DNA from: JBLNDJ01 sp050261515
Lineage (GTDB): Bacteria > Acidobacteriota > Terriglobia > Bryobacterales > Bryobacteraceae
Length of the DNA: 64,000 nucleotides
Direction of reading: 5' to 3'
Assembly (NCBI GenBank): GCA_050261515.1
Contig: JBLNDJ010000007.1
Location: 115,055 to 179,054, forward strand
A program made the position numbers and the translations under genes. This document shows positions 49,729-58,402 of the stretch, one piece after another. How positions within the stretch are numbered: position 1 is the stretch's first letter; every line of letters starts with the position of its first letter. The notes below the pieces were generated by a model. It did not search any database. It was not told where the DNA came from and worked only from the letters and a program-made list of their open reading frames with translations.

Positions 49729-51047
49729 GCCGTGCCGTCCTCCACAAGGGGAATGTCGAGGCGTACGAGCGTCCCCTTCTCGCCCGCCCGCAAAAACTCG
49801 ATCTTGCCATGCAGCAACTCGGCCCGCTCGCGCATCGCGATCAGGCCCGTGCCCTGCCGCAGTCCCGATCCGCGCTCCGGGATTCCGACACCGTGGTCCT
49901 CCACGTCCAGCCGCAGCCGGTCCGGTTCGAACCGCACGCGCACCCACGCCGTGCGCGACCCCGAGTGCTTCGCCAGATTGTTCAGCGCCTCTTGCAGTAC
50001 GCGGTACACATTGATCGCCACGCGGTCCGGCACCTCGGGGCTCGTTCCCGTTTTCTCGTACTGCACCGCGATGCCCGTCCGCTTCTCGAACGTCGGCAGA
50101 TACCAGTCGATCGCTTTTTCGAGCCCGCCATCGTCGAGGATCGTCGGATGCAGCACCTGCGACAGGCTGCGGATCTTATGCATCGTCGCCTGCGCCACCG
50201 TCCGCACTTCCTGAAGTTCCACGCGGAACGGCGAGTCGGCGGGCAGCCCCTTCCTCTCGGCGCGGCTCAGCATCGCCCCGATCGCCGTGAGGATCTGACC
50301 GAACTCATCGTGCAGCTCGCGCGAAAGCGAATGGAATACTTCCTCCTGCACCGTGATCAGCTTACGCGCCAGCTCGCTCCGATGCGTCGAAAGCAGCGCC
50401 AGCCGGTCGAAGATCGCGCGGTTCGACCGGATCATGTAGTAGCTCGTCAGCGAGATCGCCAGCAGCACCGCGGCCAGCAAATGGTAGATCTGCCTCTCCA
50501 CGCGCGCGTAGATCGCCTGGATGCGCGCCGCCGCCTGCTGCTCCACTTCGTTGTTCTCCACCAGCAGCCGCGCCACGCGGTTCGTCAGTGCCGCCTGCTG
50601 CGCCTGAAGCGACGTGCGGATGAACATTCGCGCCTGCGCCGGATCGCTCATGCCGAACAGTTGCTCCACCGACGTCCAAAACTGCGCGAGCGAAATCGCG
50701 ATCTGCTCCTGCCCGCCCCGCGAGCCGGGCGCGAGATTCGCTTCGATCTTCAGCGCATCGTCCAGGTCCACGCGGATGCGGTTGAACTGTCCGCGCCACG
50801 CCACCAGCGGATACGGCTCGCTGCCGTCCAGCATGTCGCGCATCGCCAGGCCCAACGTGTGAAGATCGTTCTGGATGCGCAGGAGCTGGAGCGAATCCTT
50901 GCGGTTGCGGTCCACCGTGCGCGTTTGCAGATCCTTCAGCCCCGCGAACTGGTGCAGCGCGTAGAGCGAAAATACCCCTACTGCGGCCAGTATGATCACG
51001 AGCCCGATCAGCAGGCGGTTGGTCGGCGACGCTATGCCGGTGTTCAT
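49725..51047 (-). CDS. NarX/DesK-type sensor histidine kinase (HisKA_3)
   Basis: 440 residues. One helix at ~12-35 (LLIGLVIILAAVGVFSLYALH) and another at ~195-215 (IYHLLAAVLLAISLTSYY) flank a periplasmic sensor of ~160 residues. A H-box LSRELHDEFGQILTAIGAML of the HisKA_3 class lies near residue 243. The ATPase domain has DHGVGIPERGSGLRQGTGLIAM near the end. The periplasmic region resembles chemoreceptor-type four-helix sensors (CHASE3-like), not computed. It begins the operon HK-RR-CRTAC1-GH. Confidence 0.92.
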   Translation of the reverse strand: MNTGIASPTNRLLIGLVIILAAVGVFSLYALHQFAGLKDLQTRTVDRNRKDSLQLLRIQNDLHTLGLAMRDMLDGSEPYPLVAWRGQFNRIRVDLDDALKIEANLAPGSRGGQEQIAISLAQFWTSVEQLFGMSDPAQARMFIRTSLQAQQAALTNRVARLLVENNEVEQQAAARIQAIYARVERQIYHLLAAVLLAISLTSYYMIRSNRAIFDRLALLSTHRSELARKLITVQEEVFHSLSRELHDEFGQILTAIGAMLSRAERKGLPADSPFRVELQEVRTVAQATMHKIRSLSQVLHPTILDDGGLEKAIDWYLPTFEKRTGIAVQYEKTGTSPEVPDRVAINVYRVLQEALNNLAKHSGSRTAWVRVRFEPDRLRLDVEDHGVGIPERGSGLRQGTGLIAMRERAELLHGKIEFLRAGEKGTLVRLDIPLVEDGTA

Positions 51048-51178
51048 CGGCTTTCGTAAAGAATACCGCCGGGAGCCGTATCTTTGCGCTAAAGAGTTTC
51101 CATTAGTATTTTCCCATTATTTCTAGGTTTGAGATCCGAATGTTATAATCCTGCGGACGTCGGTTGGGAGTCTAACGT
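51048..51178. other. Divergent upstream region of the histidine kinase and sensor propeller genes
   Basis: An AT-rich region. TATAAT at 51144-51149 serves the plus-strand gene at 51179 with a leader of about 23 nt containing GGGAG. For the minus strand TATTCT lies 12 nt before the kinase ATG. No clear -35 boxes were seen. Confidence 0.45.
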
Positions 51179-52264
51179 ATGAAGATTTTCGGTGCCATTC
51201 TTGCCCTCTCGTGTGCCGCCGCGGCCGCTCCTCCGGATATGCCCCGCTTCCGCTTTGAGAATTTCACCACGGCCAACAGCCCGCTGCCCAATGATCACGT
51301 CTTCAACGTGAAGGTGGATCGCGACCGCGTCTGGGTGGGCACCGAAAACGGGCTCGCGCTCTACGAAAAGGGCAAGTGGAAGGTCTATAAGCCCGAAGAC
51401 GGCCTCGTGCACCGCGCCGTCCTCTGGGTCGACGTCGACAAGCGCACCGGAGATGTCTGGATCGCCACCATGGCCGGCCTCAGCCGCTTCTCCGCCGGAC
51501 GCTTCGACAACTACACGCAGCTCAACAGCGGCCTGCCCAACGACGTCGTCTACGGCTGCGCCGTCCAGGGCGATTACGTCTGGGTCGCCACCGCCGGCAG
51601 CGCCGCCCGCCTCAACACCAAAACCAACCAGTGGGAGCAGTTCAACGAGCGCAACACTCCCATGTACGAGATCTGGACCTACGCCGTCTCCACCGCCGAG
51701 GACAAGGTCTACTACGCCGTCTGGGGCGGCGGCATGCTCGAATACGACGTCAAGACCCAGCGCTGGAAGGACTACAACGATCCCGACGGCGAAACCGAAA
51801 TGGTCGTCCTCAAGGACCAGGGCCTCATTCACGAGATCACGACTTCGGTGAGCTACCCGGGCAAGGGAGTCGTCTGGGTGGCGACCTACTTCGGCGCAAG
51901 CCGCTACGACGGCCGGAACTGGAAGGGTTTCCTCACCAAGGACAGCGGCCTGCCCAGCAATTTCACGAACCAGGTAAAGGCCGTGGACAACGATCGCGCG
52001 TGGTTCTCCACCGACAAGGGCCTGGCCTATTACGACGGGACCAACTGGGCCGTTTACCGCCCCACGCTGGACACGCACAAGCCCGAAATGCTCGTGCGCG
52101 ATGCGGCCGGCGCCGTCACGAATGTGCCCGTCACCACCGCGCCCGCACACCATTACATCCTCGGCGTCGATTTCCAGGGCGACGATATCTGGGTCGCCAC
52201 AGCCCACGGCCTGAGCCGCGGTATCCCCATCAAAGCCGAGCCGGACCGGCTCGCAAAGAAGTAA
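51179..52264 (+). CDS. Secreted two-component-regulator-type beta-propeller protein
   Basis: 361 residues with signal peptide MKIFGAILALSCAAAAAPP. Repeated blades with the pattern VWVGTENGLALYEKGKWKVY, DVWIATMAGLSRFSAGRFDNY and AWFSTDKGLAYYDGTNWAVY match the regulator-propeller (ligand-binding sensor) repeats of hybrid two-component sensors. The protein has no transmembrane kinase part, so it may be a soluble sensor or binding protein. It stands divergently beside a histidine kinase gene. Confidence 0.82.
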   Translation: MKIFGAILALSCAAAAAPPDMPRFRFENFTTANSPLPNDHVFNVKVDRDRVWVGTENGLALYEKGKWKVYKPEDGLVHRAVLWVDVDKRTGDVWIATMAGLSRFSAGRFDNYTQLNSGLPNDVVYGCAVQGDYVWVATAGSAARLNTKTNQWEQFNERNTPMYEIWTYAVSTAEDKVYYAVWGGGMLEYDVKTQRWKDYNDPDGETEMVVLKDQGLIHEITTSVSYPGKGVVWVATYFGASRYDGRNWKGFLTKDSGLPSNFTNQVKAVDNDRAWFSTDKGLAYYDGTNWAVYRPTLDTHKPEMLVRDAAGAVTNVPVTTAPAHHYILGVDFQGDDIWVATAHGLSRGIPIKAEPDRLAKK

Positions 52265-52301
52265 CCGTGCCCGACGAAATTCGCAAGGGAGGCATCATTC
52301 G

Positions 52302-52781
52302 ATGACCATGAGTGAGGTGCTGGGCGAGATCGCAAAAGCCCACACCATCCAGAAGAAGCCCGTCACCAGCTACGATGTGCTGAACGAGGCATACGCCTAC
52401 GCCAAGCCCAGCTCTTTCTCCCGCGGCCTGCGCCTGGAATTCGGCAACTTTGTTGTCCTGCTGATCTCCGGCACCGCGAGCATCGACAACCAGGGGCGCA
52501 CGGTGCACGTGGGCGACTTCCGCGCGCAGACACGGCGCACCTTCCACAACATCACCCGCCTGCTCGAAAGCGAAGGCGCCACCTGGAAGGACATCGTCCG
52601 CACCACCTGCTATCTGCGCGACATCGATCGCGACTACGAGGCGTTCAACGAAGAGCGCACCGCGTTCTATAAGCAGCAGCAGCTCGATCCGCTTCCTGCC
52701 TCGACCGGCATTCAGGCCAAGCTCTGCCGGCCCGACCTGCTCGTCGAAATCGAAGCGATCGCCATCTTCAAGAAGGAGTAG
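52302..52781 (+). CDS. RidA/YjgF family protein
   Basis: This 159-residue protein follows an SD GGGAGG at normal spacing. RidA proteins deaminate reactive enamine/imine intermediates, often as trimers. The family features are GNFVVLLISGTASIDNQG, then QTRRTFHNITRLLESEGATWKDIVRTTCYLRDI and LLVEIEAIAIF. The usual catalytic Arg lies in a C-terminal IPARVEVE-type segment, here replaced by QAKLCRPDLLVEIEAIA with Arg in CRPD; activity is therefore uncertain. The RidA gene lies 37 bp after the propeller gene and 4 bp before the binding-protein gene. Confidence 0.85.
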   Translation: MTMSEVLGEIAKAHTIQKKPVTSYDVLNEAYAYAKPSSFSRGLRLEFGNFVVLLISGTASIDNQGRTVHVGDFRAQTRRTFHNITRLLESEGATWKDIVRTTCYLRDIDRDYEAFNEERTAFYKQQQLDPLPASTGIQAKLCRPDLLVEIEAIAIFKKE

Positions 52782-52785
52782 CGAC

Positions 52786-54624
52786 ATGCGCTGGATGCGC
52801 TGGCTGGGTGGGCTTCTCGGCGCCGCCGGGCTCGTATGGGCGCAGGGTCTCGCCGGACCCTGCTCGTGCGGGGCGAACCCCCCCGGGCCGCCGAAGAACC
52901 GCGAACTGCGGCCGTATGCGAACACGCCCGAAGACATGAGGCCGTATTCGAAGTTCGGCACGCCGTACTACGAGCACTACGGAGCGCTCGTCGAATACAA
53001 CGGAGCCGCGCGCGACGCCGTGACGCTCAAGGCGTCCGACGTCGACGAAGTCCGCATCGGCTTTCTCGGCCCCATCGAGAAGCACCCCGAAGAAGCGCTC
53101 GGCCGCATGATGCTCGCCGGCTCCGAACTCGCCATCGAAGAAGCCAACGCTGCCGGAGGCTACGGAGGCAAGCCCTTTAAGCTCATGGTCCACAACGACC
53201 AGGCCGTGTGGGGCCAGTCCTCGAACGAGATCGTCAAAATGGCCTACGACGAGAAGGTCTGGGCCATGCTCGGCTCCATCTCCGGCGACTCCACCCACAT
53301 CGCCTTGCGCGTCACGCTCAAGAGCGAGGTGCCCATCGTCAACAGCGCGGCCACCGACCCAACCATCCCCGAGACCATCATCCCGTGGTATCTCACCACC
53401 ATCCAGGACGACCGCGTCCAGTGCTACACGCTTGCGCGCCGCATCTATAGCGACCTCAAGTTGCAGCGCATCGCGCTCCTGCGCGTCAACTCGCGCTACG
53501 GCCGCTTCGGCGTCGGCAAGTTCAAGGACGTCTCGCGCCGCCTCGGCCACCCGGTTGTGATCGAGCAGAAGTGGCTCCCGGGCGACACCGATTATCGCCG
53601 CCAGCTCCGCATCATCAACGAGTCGCGCGTGGACGGCGTCGTGATCTGGGGCGACGCCAAGGAAGCCGGAAACGTGCTCAGGCAGATGCGCGAGCTCGGG
53701 ATGAAGCAGCGCGCGTTCGGCAGCTTCCGGACCATCGGCGACGACCTGTTCGAGTTCGCCGGCCCTGCCGCCGACGGTTTCGAGGCCGTGTTCCCCTACG
53801 ACCCCAACCGCGATGACCCGAAGTGGCTTGCCTTCAAGGACCGCTTCCGCAAGCGCTTCAATAAGGAGCCCGAAACGTTCGCCTCGCTCGCCTACGACAC
53901 GATGAACATCCTGCTCCAGGCCATCTGCAAGGCGGGGCTCAACCGTGGCAAGATCCGCGACGCCCTGACCGGTCTTGAAAGCTACAAAGGCGTCACCGAG
54001 AACATGGTGTTCGACCCGAACTGTAAGAACATCGTGCCCATGTTTCTCGGAACGGTGAAGGATGGCAAGGTCACCTACCGGCGCTACGGCATGGAAAAGG
54101 AGTACGCGAACGTGAGCGAAAACCGGGTCGAATACAACGGCCCCGCGGTAGCCGACGCCCCGCGGGGCCCGCTGCGCATCGCGCTGTTCGCTCCCGGCGC
54201 CGGCGAGACTGCGGCGCGGCTGGCAAGCCTGCTCGAGCCCTACAAGGGGCGCTACGAGTTGGTGCCGGTCGCCTCCGACCTGCCCTGGGGCAAGGCCTCG
54301 AACCAGCTCGTGAAGCTGCTTTACCAGGATGGCGCTATCGGCATGATCTCCACCGGCCGCGAAGCCGCGCATCTCGCCGAGCAGCTCGCCATCAAGGCCT
54401 TCGTGCCCTTGATCGCGGTTTCGGCGGATAGATCCCTGACCGCGGTGAACATCCCCTGGATCTTCCGCCTCCCCGCGGACACGGCTCCCGAAGACGCCCT
54501 GCGCACCCTGCTGGAAGCAGCCGAAAAATCCGGCCCGAACCGTGCCCGCCTACGAGCCGTGCTCGCCTCGGGAACAACCATGGCCGGCCGGGTCCGCTTC
54601 GACTCCCGCGGCGAACCGCAATAG
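52786..54624 (+). CDS. Periplasmic binding protein with two Leu/Ile/Val-type domains
   Basis: 612 residues with signal peptide WLGGLLGAAGLVWAQ. The first type-1 periplasmic-binding fold occupies ~85-430 (RIGFLGPIEKHPEEALG, MLGSISGDSTHIALRV, PIVNSAATDP, YDTMNILLQAI), as in branched-chain amino acid ABC receptors. A second, shorter domain of the same class follows at ~450-600 (RIALFAPGAGETAARLASLL, PWIFRLPADTAPEDALR). No permease or ATPase genes are adjacent, so it may signal or work with a distant transporter. The N-terminus also has a Cys-rich Pro segment PCSCGANPPGPPKN. Confidence 0.82.
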   Translation: MRWMRWLGGLLGAAGLVWAQGLAGPCSCGANPPGPPKNRELRPYANTPEDMRPYSKFGTPYYEHYGALVEYNGAARDAVTLKASDVDEVRIGFLGPIEKHPEEALGRMMLAGSELAIEEANAAGGYGGKPFKLMVHNDQAVWGQSSNEIVKMAYDEKVWAMLGSISGDSTHIALRVTLKSEVPIVNSAATDPTIPETIIPWYLTTIQDDRVQCYTLARRIYSDLKLQRIALLRVNSRYGRFGVGKFKDVSRRLGHPVVIEQKWLPGDTDYRRQLRIINESRVDGVVIWGDAKEAGNVLRQMRELGMKQRAFGSFRTIGDDLFEFAGPAADGFEAVFPYDPNRDDPKWLAFKDRFRKRFNKEPETFASLAYDTMNILLQAICKAGLNRGKIRDALTGLESYKGVTENMVFDPNCKNIVPMFLGTVKDGKVTYRRYGMEKEYANVSENRVEYNGPAVADAPRGPLRIALFAPGAGETAARLASLLEPYKGRYELVPVASDLPWGKASNQLVKLLYQDGAIGMISTGREAAHLAEQLAIKAFVPLIAVSADRSLTAVNIPWIFRLPADTAPEDALRTLLEAAEKSGPNRARLRAVLASGTTMAGRVRFDSRGEPQ

Positions 54625-54740
54625 CAAAAAGGAACAAAAAAGCAAAAAGAGCAAAAAGGGGACAGACGCCTTTTCTTCCAGCAAAAAAGCAAAAAGGGGA
54701 CAGACGCCTTTTCTTCCCGGAAGAGTGTCTGTGCCCTTTT
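54621..54740. repeat. Short direct and inverted repeats after the binding-protein gene (family B)
   Basis: A run of AGCAAAAA-like units leads into two identical 30-bp direct repeats (54650-54679 and 54688-54717), whose core is GGGGACAGACGCC. An inverted, slightly diverged copy, TGTCTGTGCCCTTTT, ends at 54740. The block is compact, non-coding and unrelated to the neighbouring genes. Open frames across it are spurious. Confidence 0.75.
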
Positions 54741-54827
54741 GAGGTGAATCATGAAGAAGATTGCTTTCCCGCTGCACCAATGCTAAACTTTTCTTAACTT
54801 TCGAAGAAGGGCGCGCGCCCCAAGAGA
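54741..54827. other. Short AT-rich non-coding stretch
   Basis: No gene is visible. The segment contains a small 10-bp GC-rich palindrome GGGCGCGCGCCC at 54809-54820 and AT-rich flanks. Confidence 0.4.
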
Positions 54828-54861
54828 AATTTAAAAGCCCCAGGCTGGGAACCTGGGGCTT
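54828..54861 (-). terminator. Intrinsic terminator of the secreted-protein pair at 54928-55986
   Basis: AAGCCCCAGG (54835-54844) pairs perfectly with CCTGGGGCTT (54852-54861) around a 7-nt loop. Read on the minus strand, the stem is followed by TTTTAAATTTC, a U-rich tail. It lies downstream of the gene ending at 54928. Confidence 0.75.
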
Positions 54862-54875
54862 CACTCAGAGGGGCG

Positions 54876-54899
54876 GGCGACGGGCTGGGTCCCGTCGCC
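54876..54899. repeat. Perfect 9-bp hairpin
   Basis: GGCGACGGG (54876-54884) and CCCGTCGCC (54891-54899) with a 6-nt loop, between the terminator and the stop of the gene at 54928. No T-run follows; it may strengthen termination or be an isolated palindrome. Confidence 0.55.
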
Positions 54900-54927
54900 G
54901 GGGATGCTATGTTATAGCTGACTGAAT

Positions 54928-55536
54928 TCAGTCTACACCATCTCCGTACCCAGTTGTCCTTTTCTTACCGAAAATTAACGTTTTCCGTGCCTTCTCAAAA
55001 TCACTTACTAACTGCCGGGTGATTTTATCCGCCACATCCGCGCTCGCCCCTTTGAACTTAGCCCCCTTGCTCTCCTGCGTTGTGGACCAGATCACATCGC
55101 CCTCCCGGCTCACCAGCCGCACCGACGCAGTCGCCTCGTGCCTGCGCTCCGACTTGTGCACCGAATCCTGCTCGCCCACGCCGCCACCCATATACGCGCC
55201 CCGGTGGTTCTTCGATGAACTCGACCCAGCCGATCCGCCTACGTTCGCCCGCGCATTGATGCTGTCGTTCGCCGAGAACTGCTCGGTGAACACCAGGTCC
55301 TCGCCCGAGCCGCGCAGCACGGCGTCCGCCCGCTCCACATCTTCCGTGATGGCGAACAGTTTCGATCTGTCCAGGCTGCTGATAATCATGTCGCGCAGAT
55401 GGTCCGCCGTCTCGCCGCCGCTCAGTTTTTCGACGTAGACCCGCCGGACCGTGAGTAACTGGGCCAGGTTATCCCGCTCGGGAGCGGGGGCCGCCATCTG
55501 ACCCGCCCATAGCAGGACCGCGAGTAAGTAAGGCAT
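54928..55536 (-). CDS. Secreted protein of unknown function (CsgG/TolB-N-like)
   Basis: 202 residues with signal peptide LLAVLLWAGQMAAPAP. The sequence VRRVYVEKLSGGETADHLRDMIISSLDRSKLFAITEDVERADAVLRGSGE has the pattern of CsgG-like or TolB N-terminal domains, which look for paralogues and recover outer-membrane assembly roles. A Gly/Ser-rich middle (GSAGSSSSKNHRGAYMGGG) is followed by a beta-rich part. I do not recognise a specific family. The ATG is 1 bp after the stop of the upstream small gene; the terminator above ends the transcript. Confidence 0.6.
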   Translation of the reverse strand: MPYLLAVLLWAGQMAAPAPERDNLAQLLTVRRVYVEKLSGGETADHLRDMIISSLDRSKLFAITEDVERADAVLRGSGEDLVFTEQFSANDSINARANVGGSAGSSSSKNHRGAYMGGGVGEQDSVHKSERRHEATASVRLVSREGDVIWSTTQESKGAKFKGASADVADKITRQLVSDFEKARKTLIFGKKRTTGYGDGVD

Positions 55537-55986
55537 CTAGCTTGCCCCCGCCTTGCGTGCCTCCGTGTCCTGGTATTCCACCTTGCGCCCCGTCTTTGCC
55601 TCCAGGCTTACCAGGACCGCCCGTATGTGCCCCTTTTCCACGCGGAACACGAGCGCCTGCTGGCGGCCGTCGGCGTCCTCGTAGCCTATGGTCAGGAAAT
55701 GCGCGCGCTTCTTGCTGAGCAGCAGCAGCGGCGAGATCGCGATCGCCATGATGTACCGGCGGTCCACCTTCTGTCCGTATTCAAGAATATTAATGTTGCT
55801 GTAAGGCACTTCGACGAACGTGCGGCCCGTCTGAAACCGGAAGCACTCCTCGCCGGTAACGTCGATGTAACCGCCCGCCTTCGGCAGGTCGGCCAGCGTG
55901 CCGCCGATGTACTCGGCGCGGTCGCCGCGATTTGAAGCCGCCTGCAAAGCCAACACGGCCACGAAGGCACACGCAATCCAACGCAC
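55537..55986 (-). CDS. Secreted small protein of unknown function
   Basis: 149 residues with signal peptide RWIACAFVAVLALQAA. A compact beta-rich domain follows: AEYIGGTLADLPKAGGYIDV, then FVEVPYSNINILEYGQKVDRRY and a hydrophobic segment IMAIAISPLLLLS. The domain resembles a PH-like/lipocalin sandwich seen in acidobacterial conserved hypotheticals; not assigned. Its stop lies immediately before the start of the gene at 54928, so the two are an operon. Confidence 0.55.
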   Translation of the reverse strand: MRWIACAFVAVLALQAASNRGDRAEYIGGTLADLPKAGGYIDVTGEECFRFQTGRTFVEVPYSNINILEYGQKVDRRYIMAIAISPLLLLSKKRAHFLTIGYEDADGRQQALVFRVEKGHIRAVLVSLEAKTGRKVEYQDTEARKAGAS

Positions 55987-56074
55987 AGCGACAAGTCCTC
56001 TTATAGGATTTGTGCCGCTTGAGACGGCATTCTCTCAAGGAGATTAGTAACTGTTCACGGAATTGCTTGCTACG

Positions 56075-57040
56075 ATGGATATGTCGATGTCAGTTTCTGG
56101 GAAACGTGGATGGCCCCGCCGCAAATGGATCGGAGGGCTTGGTGTAGCCGGAGTTGGCGGGCTGGCGGCCTTTGCTTATAGCGCCGCGCCGCAGTTCTGG
56201 AGGCAGTACGCGCGCGACTCGCGGCGTCCCATCCTGGAGCCGCCTGCAACGCCGCATCCCCGCCGCTGGCCCGACCGCGGGCTGTTTGCGGCCTGGCTCG
56301 GCCACAGCACTGTCCTGATCAAGGTGGACGGCTTCACCATCCTCACCGACCCCGTTTTCAGCGAGCGCGCCGGCATCGACCTCGGGCTCATCACGCTCGG
56401 CGTCAAGCGCCTGGTCGCCCCGGCCCTCCGGCCGCCGGAGCTGCCGCAGATCGACCTCGTCCTGCTCTCCCACGCCCACATGGACCACACGGACCTCCCG
56501 TCGCTGCGCGCTCTCGAAAGCCGGCGGACAGCCGTCGTCAGCGCCTCGCGCAACAGCGATCTGCTGCGCGTTCCTCGCTGGAAGAGCGCCAGGGAACTGG
56601 CCTGGGGCCAGACCACGCGCATCGGTCCCGCCAGCATCAAAGCGTTCGAAGTGAACCACTGGGGCGCGCGCATGCGCACCGACCACTACCGCGGCTACAA
56701 CGGCTACACGATCGAGGCGGGACGCTACCGGATCCTGTTCGCGGGCGATACGGCCGAAACGACCACGTTCCGCGAAATGCGCACCTCGCATCCCGTGCAC
56801 CTTGCGATTATGCCCATCGGCGCTTACGATCCCTGGATCCGCCGCCACTGCAATCCGGAGCAGGCCCTGCAAATGGCCAACGACGCCGGCGCCGAGTACG
56901 TCCTCCCCGTGCACCACCAGACCTTCCCGCTCGGCCGCGAGCCCTTCTACGAACCCATCGAGCGGCTCCAGGCGGCAGCCGGACGGGACACCAGGCGCAT
57001 CAGCCTGAAGCGTATCGGCGAAGAATTCCGCCTGACGTAG
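56075..57040 (+). CDS. Metallo-beta-lactamase fold hydrolase (NAPE-PLD/UlaG-like)
   Basis: 321 residues from the ATG at 56075; ATGs at 56081 and 56087 are also possible. An N-terminal helix (WIGGLGVAGVGGLAAFAYS) anchors or exports it. The MBL motif HSTVLIKVDGFTILTDPVF and metal site SHAHMDHTD (HxHxDH) near residue 130 are intact; further ligands are in EVNHWGAR, FAGDTAE and VLPVHHQTF. Members cleave phosphodiesters of N-acyl-phosphatidylethanolamine or lactones. The reaction cannot be decided here. Confidence 0.85.
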   Translation: MDMSMSVSGKRGWPRRKWIGGLGVAGVGGLAAFAYSAAPQFWRQYARDSRRPILEPPATPHPRRWPDRGLFAAWLGHSTVLIKVDGFTILTDPVFSERAGIDLGLITLGVKRLVAPALRPPELPQIDLVLLSHAHMDHTDLPSLRALESRRTAVVSASRNSDLLRVPRWKSARELAWGQTTRIGPASIKAFEVNHWGARMRTDHYRGYNGYTIEAGRYRILFAGDTAETTTFREMRTSHPVHLAIMPIGAYDPWIRRHCNPEQALQMANDAGAEYVLPVHHQTFPLGREPFYEPIERLQAAAGRDTRRISLKRIGEEFRLT

Positions 57041-57061
57041 TGGGGCGGACCCTGCCCCGCG

Positions 57062-58402
57062 CTACCGCCCCACCTGCTTGAGCGTGCTCCGCACCGCGCC
57101 GATCACCGTATCCTCGATATCTTTGCTGAACGGCCCCGGCTGGCCGTAGTAGATCATGCTGTCCACGGCCTCGTAGCCGCCGCCCCGGAGCACGGCGAGC
57201 GACGGAATATAGCACATCACGTCGTTCGAATACCCGGCCACGATGACGGGCTCCTTCGCGCTGGCGGTCTCGCGCTTGATCCGCAGAGCGTAGTCCACCA
57301 CCACTTCGCCCCCCAGCGCGACCACGGTCAGGCTTTTGCCGAAGCGAACCGCCTGCACGGGGTAGGGAATGCGCCGCACCGGCCGCCCGCTGTCGTATGC
57401 CTTCAGCATGAGCTGCGCGCGCCGCACCTGCGACGGATTCTTGCTCGCCAGTTCCCGCTCGAACGTCTCGCGAGTCGTTGGAGCGAACTCCGGCTCGATG
57501 ACCCTGAACGCGGTGCGGAGGGGCCCCTCGACGCGCCGCATCCCGCCCGCCATGACGCGATCCACCTCGGCCGCGAGCGTCCGGCCGTGCTTCTCGGCCA
57601 GTTCCAGTGTGCTCCGCGGCGACGGGTTCTGGTCGCCCGCGCAAAGCTGTAGGAACATCGCCGTCGCGCCCGGATGCGCGGCCTCGACGGCGCTCTGGGC
57701 GAACCCGGCGTAATCGCCGCTGATCTTGTAGAACTCGCCGGTGAGCGTGGTGTTGTGGCAGGAGTAGCCGAACAACACCGCGCGCAGCGTCCCATCCTCG
57801 CCGGCGATCTTCAACACGGGAACGGCAGGGTCGCGCGGCCCCTGCGGATTTACGCCGATCGTGATGCCGTTCGCACGTGGCTCGCGCCGGTTCATCGCGA
57901 ACCCGGCCGTGCCCTCGCCGAACGAGATCCGCGCCGGCTTCAGATCGCTCAGTGCCGCTCCCACGACGGCCGCCATGTTGTCGGCGAGCTTCGCGGTGTA
58001 CTCGGCAAGCGTGGCGGCCTCATCCGGCTTCAAATCCCACATGACCTCCAGGTTTCCGCGCACCGCGGGCCCCGTGTGGGTGTGGGAAGCGTTCAACAGC
58101 AGTTGCGACCGCTCCAGGCCGTAGTCTTTCTGAACGCGCGCCGCGACCACCTCCGCAAGCGGCCGCGGAATGCCGATCAGGTCCGTCGTAACGATGACCA
58201 CGCGCCCGCCCTTCGCATCTTCGATGGCGAGGGCTTTGGCCCACAGGTCCTGGATCACGCCGTCGGAGGCGTGATTGCGGCTGGCGTACCCCGAAAGCCA
58301 GATCGGCTTCTCGGGCGTGATCTTTACCCGGGCGACGCCGGCCTTGTACCCGGCTCCGAACATACTCGCGCACAGAAGCAGAGCGGCCGCGATCGTCTTC
58401 AT
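57062..58402 (-). CDS. Neutral/alkaline ceramidase-like secreted hydrolase
   Basis: 446 residues; the ATG at 58402 gives the signal peptide MKTIAAALLLCASMFGAG and overlaps pyrE as ATGA. The N-terminal family motifs are GVARVKITPEKPIWLSGYASR, NASHTHTGPAVRGN and CHNTTLTGEF, as in neutral/alkaline non-lysosomal ceramidase (N-acylsphingosine hydrolase) domains with metal-binding His. The C-terminal immunoglobulin-like domain of true ceramidases is absent. It may hydrolyse an amide-linked lipid or another amide. Confidence 0.8.
   Translation of the reverse strand: MKTIAAALLLCASMFGAGYKAGVARVKITPEKPIWLSGYASRNHASDGVIQDLWAKALAIEDAKGGRVVIVTTDLIGIPRPLAEVVAARVQKDYGLERSQLLLNASHTHTGPAVRGNLEVMWDLKPDEAATLAEYTAKLADNMAAVVGAALSDLKPARISFGEGTAGFAMNRREPRANGITIGVNPQGPRDPAVPVLKIAGEDGTLRAVLFGYSCHNTTLTGEFYKISGDYAGFAQSAVEAAHPGATAMFLQLCAGDQNPSPRSTLELAEKHGRTLAAEVDRVMAGGMRRVEGPLRTAFRVIEPEFAPTTRETFERELASKNPSQVRRAQLMLKAYDSGRPVRRIPYPVQAVRFGKSLTVVALGGEVVVDYALRIKRETASAKEPVIVAGYSNDVMCYIPSLAVLRGGGYEAVDSMIYYGQPGPFSKDIEDTVIGAVRSTLKQVGR

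Noticed and set aside
54621..54660. A-rich AGCAAAAA units as a CRISPR-like or phase-variation tract
   Set aside because: Units are irregular, have no spacers of constant length and lie after a stop codon; no cas genes are present.
54321..54864. Minus-strand open frames across the repeat block
   Set aside because: They read the family B repeats and the end of the binding-protein gene; composition is low-complexity with Phe/Ser runs.
57041..57072. TGGGGCGG/CCGCCCCA as a bidirectional terminator
   Set aside because: The 16-nt loop and lack of a T-run make it weak, and one arm is inside the ceramidase-like gene.
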